Below, piece by piece: positions 9,169 to 17,990 of a DNA stretch of 32,983 nt. Origin of the DNA: Bacillota bacterium (GTDB lineage: Bacteria > Bacillota > Clostridia > Lachnospirales > Lachnospiraceae); contig JAEWPQ010000242.1 of the NCBI GenBank assembly GCA_023460575.1, forward strand, positions 1 through 32,983. The letters are read 5' to 3'. The translations under genes were made by a program, and so were the position numbers. The notes under the pieces are model-generated. The model did not search any database, was not told the origin of the DNA, and saw only the letters and a list, made by a program, of their open reading frames with translations. Numbering within the stretch: position 1 is the stretch's first letter; each line of letters starts with the position of its first letter.

Positions 9169-9247
9169 ATTGAAATACCCAGTAATTTTTGGGAGAAAGG
9201 GAAATAATCCAATTACCATCAGAGATAATTGGATTATACGTAAATAT

Positions 9248-10627
9248 ATGAATGTTAATCAAAAATATAAGCGACTAATTAAATTGTTTTTTACATTTGG
9301 GATTACTAGTATGCTCATTACATTATATGGTTTGGTCTGGATAAACCATTATAATACAATTATAGAATTCCCCTTTTTTCGTCGGGGAAATTGGATGATG
9401 ATTTTTCTTTATGGGATTTTACTTATCTTATTTATGAGTACTTATGGAGGATTTAAAGTAGGATATTTGAAAAAAGGAAATTTAATATATTCTCAAATGT
9501 TGGCAGTACTATTTACCAATGTTTTTACATATTTGCAAATTGCAGTTTTAGATAAGCATTTTTTAAATCCCATACAATTAATTAAAATGACAATTTTGGA
9601 TTTTGTAATTATTTTATGCTGGACTTTGGTATATCAATGGATTTATGCTAAAATTTTCCCACCTAGAAAGATGCTTTTGATATCGGGAAAGAGATCAGAT
9701 TATCATCTGATGGAAAAAATAAATTCAAGAGAGGATAAATACGAAATATGCCGCATTATAAATGTTGAAATGGGGATTCCTTTATTACAGAAAGAAATTA
9801 TAAACTATGATGGTGTTATATTAGGAGACATTTCATCACATGAACGCAATTTATTATTAAAGTATTGCTTTACAAGCTCTATACGTACTTATAGTGTACC
9901 TAAAATTTCAGATATTTTGTTGAAAAGTTCAGTAGAATTAAATCTTTTTGATTCTCCGTTACTACTTTCTAGAAATGAAGGTTTAACAATTGAACAGCTT
10001 TTTATAAAGCGTTTAGTGGATATTCTAGGATCGTTAGTGGGTTTATTGGTTTCAAGTCCTCTTTTTCTGATTATAAGTATCTGTATTAAACTGACAGATG
10101 GAGATACTGTTCTCTTTAAGCAAAAGAGATTAACTAAAGATAATAAGTTATTTGAAATATATAAATTTCGTACTATGATAAAAGATGCAGAAAAAGACGG
10201 AGTTGCACGTTTAGCGGCTGAAGGTGATCTAAGAATTTTACCTATTGGACGTTTTCTACGAAGAACCAGGCTAGATGAACTACCACAACTATTTAATATA
10301 TTAATTGGTGATATGTCATTTGTTGGTCCCAGACCAGAAAGACCTGAGATTGCGAACAAAATACTTGTGGATATTCCGGAGTTTTCATATAGGACGAAAG
10401 TAAAAGCAGGTCTTACTGGCTATGCACAAATTTATGGAAAATATAATACAACATCATATGATAAACTAAAATTAGATTTGACTTATATCCGAAATTACTC
10501 TTTCCTTCTTGATATGAAACTTATTTTTATGACTCCTAAAATCATGTTTATGAGGGAGGCTACTGAAGGCATAATTACATGTAGTGAAGATAAAACTGAT
10601 GATCGTAATGAAAATTTCAACCTATAA
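9248..10627 (+). CDS. Undecaprenyl-phosphate sugar phosphotransferase (initiating glycosyltransferase, CpsE/WbaP-like)
   Basis: The N-terminal half has about four or five transmembrane segments, followed by a Rossmann-like linker (PPRKMLLISGKRSDYHLMEK). The C-terminal ~200 residues are the bacterial sugar transferase domain, with a membrane helix (LVDILGSLVGLLVSSPLFLI), VLFKQKRLTKDNKLFEIYKF, RTRLDELPQLFNILIGDMSF and VGPRPERPE. It should transfer a sugar 1-phosphate from a nucleotide sugar to undecaprenyl phosphate, starting the repeat unit. I prefer ATG 9248 (MNVNQKYKRLIKLFF), which fits the usual family start. An in-frame TTG at 9170 would add 26 residues but begins at the IS110 junction. 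It is the first gene of the packed operon. Its native promoter may have been displaced by the IS110 insertion. The transferred sugar cannot be read from sequence. Confidence 0.85.
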   Translation: MNVNQKYKRLIKLFFTFGITSMLITLYGLVWINHYNTIIEFPFFRRGNWMMIFLYGILLILFMSTYGGFKVGYLKKGNLIYSQMLAVLFTNVFTYLQIAVLDKHFLNPIQLIKMTILDFVIILCWTLVYQWIYAKIFPPRKMLLISGKRSDYHLMEKINSREDKYEICRIINVEMGIPLLQKEIINYDGVILGDISSHERNLLLKYCFTSSIRTYSVPKISDILLKSSVELNLFDSPLLLSRNEGLTIEQLFIKRLVDILGSLVGLLVSSPLFLIISICIKLTDGDTVLFKQKRLTKDNKLFEIYKFRTMIKDAEKDGVARLAAEGDLRILPIGRFLRRTRLDELPQLFNILIGDMSFVGPRPERPEIANKILVDIPEFSYRTKVKAGLTGYAQIYGKYNTTSYDKLKLDLTYIRNYSFLLDMKLIFMTPKIMFMREATEGIITCSEDKTDDRNENFNL

Positions 10628-10683
10628 ATTTTAATATAAAATTTATAGTCATTATATTAAATATCTAGTATAAGAGGATAAAT

Positions 10684-12126
10684 ATGAAAGCAAGAAAAAC
10701 TAATAATTTGCTAACTTGGTGTATATTAGCAATCCTAATTTATGTAATTATAATTACAATTTTTTATTTTGCAGCAGGTGAGCAGTTATATTATAGGAAT
10801 ACTAAAAATCCAATTGAAAGTGTAATAGGCGATATTGCAACAGATGAGATTACTCCGGAATTTACTGTAAAGGAAAGTTTTTTATGTAAAATGAATAGAG
10901 TAAAATCTTTTTCTGTTCAATTTGCAACATTTGCAAGAATTAATAATGGTTATGTGATCTTGAGACTAAATGATGAAACAAATAAGAATATTCTTAAAGA
11001 AGAACAATTGGATATTTCTAACTTAGAAGATGGTGCTTTAACTACAGTAGTTTTAGACAAACCAATCAGTGGAGTTTTCGGTCATATATTATCAGTTGAG
11101 ATTCTATCAAATGATGGCAGCAAGGGTAATGCAGTTGGACCTCTGTACTCATCACAAATAAATAGATCTGGTATGCAGTTACACTTCAATGATAAACCGG
11201 TTTTAGGAACTTTATGTCTTAGTGTTAATGGTGATGACAATGTATGGACCGGACCCCATTATTGGAAAATAATGGCGATAATTGGGATACTAATATCGGC
11301 TTATTGCTTGTTACTTATGTGGAAGGAAAAAACAAATCGTAAGAGCCTAGCATTAAATATTGTATTCATTAGCAAAAAATATAGGTTTCTTACTAAACAG
11401 TTAGTTAGTAGAGATTTTAAAATAAAGTATAAAAGATCACTTTTAGGAGCACTTTGGAGTTTTGTAAATCCATTATTGACAATGACTGTACAGTACTTTG
11501 TTTTTTCGACTATTTTTAAATCAGATATAAAATATTATCCAGTTTATTTGTTATCAGGAGTAGTATTGTTTGGTTTTTTTCAAGAAGCGACAGGAGCATC
11601 TATATGGGCAATTGTAGGAAACTCATCATTGATTACAAAAGTATATGTACCAAAGTATATTTATCCAGTTTCTAAAGTGTTGTCGTCCTCAATGAATTTA
11701 ATAATATCATTATTACCATTACTAATAATGTGCATAGTGATTAAAGTAGATTTAACTAAGGCATGGATTATATTACCATTTATTTTAATTTGTTTAATAT
11801 TATTTTGCATAGGGATTGGTTTCATATTATCAGCGGCCATGGTTTTTTTTAGAGATGTGCAATTTATTTGGAGCGTTATAAGTATGGTTTGGATGTATGT
11901 GACTCCTATTTTTTATCCAGAAAGCATATTACCAGAAAATGTGAGTTGGGTTTTGAATTATAATCCTATGTATTATTTTATTAGTTTTTTTAGAACTATA
12001 ATTATTGATGGAATATCACCAGAACCTATAGCTTATGTAAAATGCCTAGCGTTTTCGTTGTTATTTTTGCTAATTGGTATCTTGATTTTTAGAAAAAGTC
12101 AAGATAAGTTTATATTTTATATTTAG
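10684..12126 (+). CDS. Polysaccharide ABC exporter permease (Wzm/TagG-like) with extra N-terminal extracytoplasmic domain
   Basis: From about residue 238 this is a normal ABC-2-type glycan export permease with about six membrane helices: the amphipathic RDFKIKYKRSLLGALWSFVNP entry, FFRDVQFIW, and YVTPIFYPESILP followed by YNPMYYFI. Family members are usually about 260-280 residues; this one has 480. The extra N-terminus has a membrane helix (about 10-31), some 160 residues with alternating beta-like segments and no cysteine pair, and a second helix (about 193-215). It would therefore sit outside the cell. Four residues past the end, the ATPase gene starts 8 bp downstream, so the two form one transporter. 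The start at 10684 follows AAGAGGATAAAT. Function of the extra domain is unknown; glycan handling at the exit is a reasonable guess. Confidence 0.85.
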   Translation: MKARKTNNLLTWCILAILIYVIIITIFYFAAGEQLYYRNTKNPIESVIGDIATDEITPEFTVKESFLCKMNRVKSFSVQFATFARINNGYVILRLNDETNKNILKEEQLDISNLEDGALTTVVLDKPISGVFGHILSVEILSNDGSKGNAVGPLYSSQINRSGMQLHFNDKPVLGTLCLSVNGDDNVWTGPHYWKIMAIIGILISAYCLLLMWKEKTNRKSLALNIVFISKKYRFLTKQLVSRDFKIKYKRSLLGALWSFVNPLLTMTVQYFVFSTIFKSDIKYYPVYLLSGVVLFGFFQEATGASIWAIVGNSSLITKVYVPKYIYPVSKVLSSSMNLIISLLPLLIMCIVIKVDLTKAWIILPFILICLILFCIGIGFILSAAMVFFRDVQFIWSVISMVWMYVTPIFYPESILPENVSWVLNYNPMYYFISFFRTIIIDGISPEPIAYVKCLAFSLLFLLIGILIFRKSQDKFIFYI

Positions 12127-12134
12127 GAGTTTAT

Positions 12135-12881
12135 ATGATAAATCATGAAAAAAGCAATATGATTGAGATCAAAAATGTATCTATAAAATTTCGTTTAGCT
12201 TCTGATAATATATTATCATTAAAAGAGTTTGTTATTGCTACTTTAACTAAAAAGTTGAGATATAATGAATTCTGGGCCTTGAAAAATGTTAATTTGACAG
12301 TAAAAACTGGTGAAGTGTTAGGAATTATAGGTCATAATGGAGCTGGAAAAAGTACGCTTTTGAAAGTTGTTTCTGGTATTATGAAACCAACAATAGGATC
12401 AGTGAAACTTAACGGAAATGTTGTTCCGATGTTGGAACTTGGCTCAGGCTTTGATTTTGAATTATCAGGTAAGGAAAATATATTTTTAAATGGATCAATA
12501 TTAGGATATCAAGAAAGTTTTTTAAATGATAAGTACGACGAAATTGTTGAATTTTCCGAATTGGGAGATTTTATTAATGAACCACTAAGAAATTATTCAT
12601 CAGGTATGGTTATGAGATTGGCGTTTGCCATTGCAACAGTTGTAAATCCTGAAATTTTAATAGTTGATGAGATATTAGCCGTAGGTGATGCTGATTTTCA
12701 GGTAAAAAGTCAGAAAAGAATGATGGAATTAATGAGTGGGGGTACGACTGTGATATTTGTATCACACACAATATCACAAATTAGAGAGATCTGTAATAAA
12801 GTAGTCTGGCTTGAACGAGGTGAGGTGATTAAGTATGGAAAGGCCGGCGAAGTATGTGATGCCTATGAGGGGAAAAATTAG
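12135..12881 (+). CDS. Polysaccharide ABC exporter ATPase (Wzt/TagH-like, short form)
   Basis: This cytoplasmic ATP-binding subunit has 248 residues. Walker A is GHNGAGKST (66-74), the signature is NYSSGMVMRLAFAI, Walker B is ILIVDEILAVGD, and the switch histidine is in VIFVSHT. The N-terminus has the extended FWALKNVNLTV lead-in typical of the O-antigen/teichoic acid exporter ATPases. It ends soon after the nucleotide-binding domain, so the C-terminal glycan-recognition domain found in long Wzt proteins is absent. GGAG precedes the ATG, and it is adjacent to the permease. The next gene overlaps its end by 47 bp, indicating translational coupling. Confidence 0.9.
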   Translation: MINHEKSNMIEIKNVSIKFRLASDNILSLKEFVIATLTKKLRYNEFWALKNVNLTVKTGEVLGIIGHNGAGKSTLLKVVSGIMKPTIGSVKLNGNVVPMLELGSGFDFELSGKENIFLNGSILGYQESFLNDKYDEIVEFSELGDFINEPLRNYSSGMVMRLAFAIATVVNPEILIVDEILAVGDADFQVKSQKRMMELMSGGTTVIFVSHTISQIREICNKVVWLERGEVIKYGKAGEVCDAYEGKN

Positions 12882-13875
12882 TATAATAATCCCTGTTTAT
12901 AATTCAGAGGTTTATTTGACAGAATGTATAGATAGTGTACAACAACAATCATATAGCAATTGGGAATTAATTTTAATAAATGATGGATCAGAGGACGCGT
13001 CACTTGATATTATAAGGAAATATTCGGAATCTGATAAAAGAATTCATTTCATAGATAAGAGTAATACTGGTGTATCAGATTCGCGAAACGTAGGGATACA
13101 AAAGTCTACAGGTGAATTTATTATGTTTATTGATTCTGATGATTTACTGCCAAGCAAATCGATACAGTCGTTAATGAATATTATGGAAAAAAGTGATGTT
13201 GATATAGTCGTTGGTAACTATTATTATAAATATGGCCGCAAATTAATACCTAAAATGCCAAGATTAAGAAATGGTGAATATGAATATAGTCAAATAAAAA
13301 ATATAATGATAGATGATGGAACAATTACAGGAATATTGATTGGGAGCGTTTGTGGTAATCTTTATAAATCAAGTTTTATACATAGTAATAAAATATTGTT
13401 TAACAGAAATATTTGTATTAATGAAGATGGTATGTTCAACTTATCCTGTATATGTAATAATGCAAAGATATTCATTATTCAAACGCAATTTGTATATATA
13501 TATAGACAGTGGAAAAGTAGTGCTGTACAATATCAAGATATGATAAATAAGTTTAAAATGTGTGATAATTTTTTATGTAAAATGAAATTTAACAACCTAT
13601 CATTAGAATCATTTGATAGACAAATTAAGTTAAGAAAATTAACGGAAGTATTCCAGGTATCTTTAGTGATATGTAATTCTTTTAGTTATAAAAAAGCTAA
13701 AACAGCATTAAGAAAAATATGGTTAAATACTGACTTGGCTTGTAGTGGAATAAGCTCTGAAATAAATTGTTATAAAAAGTTTTTGTATTTTTTAATTATG
13801 AATAATAATAAATTTATTTTTTATTTTATTATTCGTTTTATTTATCCTATTCTAAAAAAAAATGTAAAAAGGTGA
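12835..13875 (+). CDS. Family 2 glycosyltransferase
   Basis: This GT-A fold enzyme has SIIIPVYNSEVYLTECIDSV at the start, LILINDGSEDAS for nucleotide binding, FIDKSNTGVSDSRNVGI, and the metal-binding FIDSDDLLP at about residue 105. A lysine-rich, partly hydrophobic C-terminus suggests membrane association. The start at 12835 is preceded by GAGGTGAGG, but ATG 12859 or 12865 would fit the family boundary equally well. It probably adds one residue of the repeat unit on the cytoplasmic face. Donor and linkage are unknown. The tail contains an A9 tract (13854-13862), so slippage would affect only the last few residues. Confidence 0.85.
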   Translation: MERPAKYVMPMRGKISIIIPVYNSEVYLTECIDSVQQQSYSNWELILINDGSEDASLDIIRKYSESDKRIHFIDKSNTGVSDSRNVGIQKSTGEFIMFIDSDDLLPSKSIQSLMNIMEKSDVDIVVGNYYYKYGRKLIPKMPRLRNGEYEYSQIKNIMIDDGTITGILIGSVCGNLYKSSFIHSNKILFNRNICINEDGMFNLSCICNNAKIFIIQTQFVYIYRQWKSSAVQYQDMINKFKMCDNFLCKMKFNNLSLESFDRQIKLRKLTEVFQVSLVICNSFSYKKAKTALRKIWLNTDLACSGISSEINCYKKFLYFLIMNNNKFIFYFIIRFIYPILKKNVKR

Positions 13876-13878
13876 GAT

Positions 13879-14916
13879 ATGGAAAAAATTTTATCAATAG
13901 TCATTCCAATGTTTAATTCATATAAATTCATAGATAAATGTTTGGCTTCATTGGTAGTAAATGAAAATATATTAAAAAAGATACAAGTTATAGTAATTAA
14001 CGATGGGTCAACAGATAAATGTGAAGAAAAAGTGCTCCCTTATACTATAAATTTTCCTGATACATTTTTTTTGATTAATAAAAGTAATGGGGGACATGGA
14101 TCAGTAGTTAATATGTCTATCAAATATATGCAAGGTAAATATTTTAAAGTTTTAGATGCTGATGACTGGATGAAAACTGTAGAATTAGAATTACTGATTT
14201 GTGAATTAGAAAATATAAATGTTGATTGTGCTATTATGGGATATCATACTTATGATATTCGCGATAGTAAGGAAGCGGAACTTAATTTATTTATTCCTAG
14301 TAGTAAAATAATAAATATTAACCAGTTACAAAATTTATGGAAGTATATTAAAACCGGATTCTGTTTACATGGTTTAGTTTATAATTTACAGTTTTATAAA
14401 AGCCTAAAATTGAAAGTACCTGAAAATGTATATTATGATGATGCATTTTTTTATACTGTACCATGTAGTTATGTTAAAACAATATATTTATCTAAAGCAA
14501 AACCATATGTATATAGAATAGGAGATATAGAACAGAGTGTATCTAATTTAAATAGGACTAAACGTATTGATCAATTAGAGACCGTAATAAAAAAAATAGT
14601 AGAGGCTGAAAATGATATTGATAATAATTCACATTCTGGATTGGATTATTTTATAAAAAAAGCAAGTAGTACGATATGTGATTATTACGTAACTGTTTTT
14701 TTACGATTCAAGAATCGAAATGAAGGTTTAAAAAAAGCAAAAACTATGCAAATATATGTAAGGAATAATTCTATTCATCTTCATAATTACTTGAAAATAA
14801 GGTATATAATACTTAGAATAATGTTTTTCTTTAAACTTAATGATGATACATTTGATAAATTAATTTCTATAAAAAGTTATTTGTATCAAAACAATAAAAA
14901 AAATAATAAGAGGTAA
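13879..14916 (+). CDS. Family 2 glycosyltransferase
   Basis: This second GT2 enzyme has 345 residues. LSIVIPMFNSYKFIDKCLAS opens the fold, followed by VIVINDGSTDKCEE, INKSNGGHGSVVNMSIKYMQ and the acidic metal motif KVLDADDWM. Downstream there is YDDAFFYTVPCSYVKTIYL, a segment often seen in capsular GT2 proteins. The start follows AAAAAGGTGAGAT four bases after the previous stop codon, and its own stop overlaps the next start by one base. It is distinct in sequence from the preceding GT2, so it likely makes a different linkage. Base composition is very AT-rich, and lysine and asparagine codons dominate the C-terminus. Confidence 0.85.
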   Translation: MEKILSIVIPMFNSYKFIDKCLASLVVNENILKKIQVIVINDGSTDKCEEKVLPYTINFPDTFFLINKSNGGHGSVVNMSIKYMQGKYFKVLDADDWMKTVELELLICELENINVDCAIMGYHTYDIRDSKEAELNLFIPSSKIININQLQNLWKYIKTGFCLHGLVYNLQFYKSLKLKVPENVYYDDAFFYTVPCSYVKTIYLSKAKPYVYRIGDIEQSVSNLNRTKRIDQLETVIKKIVEAENDIDNNSHSGLDYFIKKASSTICDYYVTVFLRFKNRNEGLKKAKTMQIYVRNNSIHLHNYLKIRYIILRIMFFFKLNDDTFDKLISIKSYLYQNNKKNNKR

Positions 14917-15896
14917 TGATGAGATATTTTTTAGTTTTTATAAAAAAATTATTTTTGGATATATTTGGCGAGCTTCTTATTGTACCTATAGGAATTTTTT
15001 ATTATTTGGTTTTTTATAATAATAAAAAAGATATAAATATAGTTCTCTGTAATCATATAGGTGATATTATTTTTACATTAGGTTATTTAGAAGAATATAA
15101 ACTACAAAAAAATGTAAAAAATATTAATTTGATTGGTACAAATAAATGGAAAAACTTAGTAGGACTTTACCCCAATATATACAATGAATATTATACAATT
15201 AAATCATTTTGGCTAAAAATATTGTTATACTCTGCTAAAAGAGAAATTGGACAAAGTGTTTATCTAAAATTGAAAAATGTTATTTTCATAGATCCAGGTA
15301 ATAATTATACTATGGGATATAATTATGCAGTTAAATTTCCAAATAGTAATTTAAAAGATTGTATTAAATATGGTTGTTTAAATTTAGAGGCAGATAGTAA
15401 GTTTTTAGCGCCTCATTTAATATTACATAGTAATAAAATTAAAAATTTTATAAACGATAATAATTTATTAAATAAAAAGGCTATACTTTTATGCCCTTAT
15501 GCATCGGTTACAAATGAAATAGGTAATAATTTTTTTGAGAAGCTAGTTACTATTTATAAAAGGATGGGGTATTTGGTAATTACAAATATATCAAACGATG
15601 AAAAAGCAATAAAGGGTACTATAACTATAAAATGTAATTTCCAAGAAATTTTCGAACTAGGACACTATATGGAATGCATAATAGGCTTAAGAAGCGGGAT
15701 ACTTGATTTGTTAGTCTTTACTAATAAATTAGTAATTTCAATATACCCTAAAGATAATAATATGATTAATTTTTTTGATTTATGCCATACCCAGGAAAAT
15801 AAGAATAAATTAGTATTGCAATATGTGATGACTAATGATTATTATAAAGATATAAAGTATATAATAAAAAATCATAAAAATCTTTCTAACAATTAA
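14916..15896 (+). CDS. GT9-like glycosyltransferase (heptosyltransferase-like fold)
   Basis: The product has 326 residues. An N-terminal hydrophobic stretch (about 10-33) suggests membrane contact. NIVLCNHIGDIIFTLGYLEE is the GT9-type N-terminal glycine loop (IGD). AILLCPYASV opens the second Rossmann domain, and CIIGLRSGILDLLVFTNKLV followed by SIYP corresponds to the GT9 donor-binding segment, with RSG...D in place of the usual DSG...H. It is paralogous in pattern to the gene at 18930. Known GT9 enzymes transfer heptose or related sugars from nucleotide sugars. In this operon it lies just upstream of the isomerase/kinase/phosphatase cassette, whose product may be its donor; that is inference. 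Overall similarity to classical WaaC/WaaF appears low. Confidence 0.6.
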   Translation: MMRYFLVFIKKLFLDIFGELLIVPIGIFYYLVFYNNKKDINIVLCNHIGDIIFTLGYLEEYKLQKNVKNINLIGTNKWKNLVGLYPNIYNEYYTIKSFWLKILLYSAKREIGQSVYLKLKNVIFIDPGNNYTMGYNYAVKFPNSNLKDCIKYGCLNLEADSKFLAPHLILHSNKIKNFINDNNLLNKKAILLCPYASVTNEIGNNFFEKLVTIYKRMGYLVITNISNDEKAIKGTITIKCNFQEIFELGHYMECIIGLRSGILDLLVFTNKLVISIYPKDNNMINFFDLCHTQENKNKLVLQYVMTNDYYKDIKYIIKNHKNLSNN

Positions 15897-15906
15897 AGGA
15901 GAAAAT

Positions 15907-17409
15907 ATGCAAGTAGATTATGTAATTGTTCAAGCAGGAGGAAAAGGAACAAGAATGGATTATTTGACTATAAATAAGCCTAAAGCACTTGTACCTATAG
16001 ATAATCTTCCTATGCTTTTTCATTTGTTCAGAAAATATCCAGATAAAAAATATATAATCATTGGTGATTATAAATTTGAAGCACTTAGTAAATATCTTAA
16101 AGCATTTGCTGATGTTGAATATAAATTAATAAATTCTGATGGCTATCATGGAACCTGTGCTGGTTTAAAACAATCGCTAGATTGCATTCCCGATAATAAG
16201 GCATTCATGTTAATTTGGAGTGATTTAATTTTGCCTGATGAGTATAAAATGCCAGATGATAATGCAAATTATATTGGTATATCAAAAGATTTCTGTTGCC
16301 GTTGGAGTTATGAGAGTAATACATTTATAGAAAATCCAAGTAATGAACATGGTGTTGCAGGCCAATTCATATTTACAGATAAAAAGATAATAAATAATAT
16401 TCCGTTTACCGGAGAATTTGTGTGTTGGTTGAGGGATCAAGGAATTGTTTTTAAAGAACTCCCATTATACAAAACTAAAGAGTATGGACTACTTTCTGAA
16501 TATAATAAGCTAGAGGTACAAAAATGTAGACCTTTTAATAGATTGTACATTGATGGTGATATAATAGTTAAAGAGGGTATTGATGAACAGGGAAGAGCAC
16601 TAGCTGTAAGAGAGAAAGCATGGTATGAAAAGCTGAAAGATAGGAATTTCAAAAATATACCACAAATTTATTCTTTTGAGCCATTAAAAATGGAGCGAAT
16701 AATTGGAAAAAATATATATGAATATACGGATATTTCATATGATCAAAAAAAAGAAATATTAAAGCAAATTATTGATTGCCTCCATGAAGTACAGAACCTA
16801 GAAATGATACCATCAGATAAGAATAGTTACGAAATTGCTTATATAGATAAAACATTTGATCGGTTGCAAAAAGTCAGGGATTTAGTACCATTTGCAAATG
16901 ATGAATTCATCTTAATAAATGGTAGGCAATGTAGGAATGTATTTTATCATGAAACTGAGTTGAAGGATAAAGTAAATAAATACTTACCTAAAAAATTTAA
17001 ATTACTACATGGTGATTGTACTTTTAGTAATATTTTATTGAAGAATGACTCTATACCTATGTTGATTGATCCACGAGGATATTTTGGTGTGACAGAATTA
17101 TATGGAGATGCAGCATATGATTGGGCTAAATTATATTATTCAATAGTTGGTAATTACGATCAATTTAATTTAAAAAGGTTTAGATTAGAAATAAGAAATA
17201 ATGAAATTGAACTATGCATAGAATCAAGTGGGTGGGAAGATATGGAAAATGAATTTTTTACACTATTAAATGGTGAAGTTAGTAAAGAACAGATTAAAAT
17301 TCTTCATTCTATTATTTGGTTGTCGCTAACAACTTACGCCTGGGAAGATTATGATTCTATATGTGGAGCTTTTTATAATGGAATATATTATTTGGAGGAA
17401 GTGTTATGA
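15907..17409 (+). CDS. Fused sugar-phosphate nucleotidyltransferase and APH-type kinase
   Basis: Residues about 1-225 form a nucleotidyltransferase: VIVQAGGKGTRMDYLTINKP then KALVPI, with SD at the metal position in FMLIWSDLIL. Residues about 230-500 are an aminoglycoside-phosphotransferase/choline-kinase-like domain with Brenner motif LLHGDCTFSNILL (H368, D370) and LIDPRGYFG (D about 388). One polypeptide can thus phosphorylate a sugar (or sugar phosphate) and activate it with a nucleotide. The architecture mirrors the LicC/LicA fusion at the left end, but sequence and context differ, so I do not call it choline-specific. AAAGGAG precedes the start. Its stop overlaps the isomerase start (ATGA), and the phosphatase follows. 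Together these form a set analogous to isomerase, kinase, phosphatase and nucleotidyltransferase of NDP-heptose synthesis. The nucleotide and sugar are unknown. Confidence 0.8.
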   Translation: MQVDYVIVQAGGKGTRMDYLTINKPKALVPIDNLPMLFHLFRKYPDKKYIIIGDYKFEALSKYLKAFADVEYKLINSDGYHGTCAGLKQSLDCIPDNKAFMLIWSDLILPDEYKMPDDNANYIGISKDFCCRWSYESNTFIENPSNEHGVAGQFIFTDKKIINNIPFTGEFVCWLRDQGIVFKELPLYKTKEYGLLSEYNKLEVQKCRPFNRLYIDGDIIVKEGIDEQGRALAVREKAWYEKLKDRNFKNIPQIYSFEPLKMERIIGKNIYEYTDISYDQKKEILKQIIDCLHEVQNLEMIPSDKNSYEIAYIDKTFDRLQKVRDLVPFANDEFILINGRQCRNVFYHETELKDKVNKYLPKKFKLLHGDCTFSNILLKNDSIPMLIDPRGYFGVTELYGDAAYDWAKLYYSIVGNYDQFNLKRFRLEIRNNEIELCIESSGWEDMENEFFTLLNGEVSKEQIKILHSIIWLSLTTYAWEDYDSICGAFYNGIYYLEEVL

Positions 17410-17990
17410 TAAAATATTTTGAGAGTGTTTTAAGAACATTAGAGAATTCACTTAACTCTTTAAATGAAGAACGGTTTAAACAATTAATAAATGAATCAGT
17501 AGAAACTATTGAAAATGGCAAGAAAATTGTTGTCAGTGGTTTAGGAAAGAATGTACCTGTGTGTGATAAATTTGTTGGCACCATGAATTCTTTGGGACAA
17601 AATGCATGTTTTATGAACACTAATAGTGCAGTTCATGGTGATATAGGAATGGTACATGAGGGCGATCTTGTAATAGTTTTAACTAAAAGCGGTGAAACTG
17701 TAGAATCCGTTTATTTAACACAGCTATTAAAAAAGCGTAATACTAATATCTGGTTATTATCTTTTAAAGAAGAGTCTACTTTGACAAATCAAATTGAAAA
17801 ATGTATTATTTTAAATATAGATAATGAGGGAGATCAATGGAATATTATTCCCAACAATTCAACTACAATCAACCTTATCATATTACAAGGGTTAGCAATT
17901 GAAATTGTAAATAGAAGGGGTGTTACACTACATGATTTTAAGATAAATCATCCTGGTGGATATATAGGAGAACAATTAAAAAATGAATGA
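17406..17990 (+). CDS. SIS-domain sugar-phosphate isomerase (KpsF/GutQ/KdsD-like, no CBS domains)
   Basis: The product has 194 residues and consists only of a SIS domain. Residues conserved in arabinose-5-phosphate isomerases are present: VVSGLGKNVPVCDKFVGTM, NSAVHGDIGM (H77), TKSGETVE (about 95-100), the Asp/Glu before the NSTT stretch, and the C-terminal INHPGGYIGEQL. The two CBS domains of full-length KdsD are missing, as in several capsular versions. Known relatives interconvert ribulose 5-phosphate and arabinose 5-phosphate. A different ketose/aldose phosphate is possible here, because the usual EACP...APT segment reads DNEGDQWNIIPNNSTT. GGAGG precedes the ATG, which overlaps the previous stop. 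The phosphatase starts within its last codons, so expression is coupled. Confidence 0.8.
   Translation: MIKYFESVLRTLENSLNSLNEERFKQLINESVETIENGKKIVVSGLGKNVPVCDKFVGTMNSLGQNACFMNTNSAVHGDIGMVHEGDLVIVLTKSGETVESVYLTQLLKKRNTNIWLLSFKEESTLTNQIEKCIILNIDNEGDQWNIIPNNSTTINLIILQGLAIEIVNRRGVTLHDFKINHPGGYIGEQLKNE

Noticed and set aside
9889..10359. Long minus-strand open frame opposite the sugar transferase
   Set aside because: It is antisense to a strongly conserved domain, has no ribosome site and reads as a shadow of the real gene.
13854..13862. A9 tract as a phase-variation switch
   Set aside because: It lies in the last few codons of the glycosyltransferase, and runs of 8-9 A or T are expected in DNA this AT-rich (others at 14067-14074, 14897-14904 and 19317-19324).
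15907..17409. Second LicC/LicA-type choline-activating fusion
   Set aside because: Domain order is alike, but the protein is coupled to a sugar isomerase and a phosphatase and its motifs are not LicC-like, so choline specificity is not supported.
17406..17990. SIS protein as a GmhA sedoheptulose 7-phosphate isomerase
   Set aside because: The HGDxG, SGET and C-terminal HPGG pattern is that of the KdsD/KpsF group, not GmhA, although the substrate itself remains untested.
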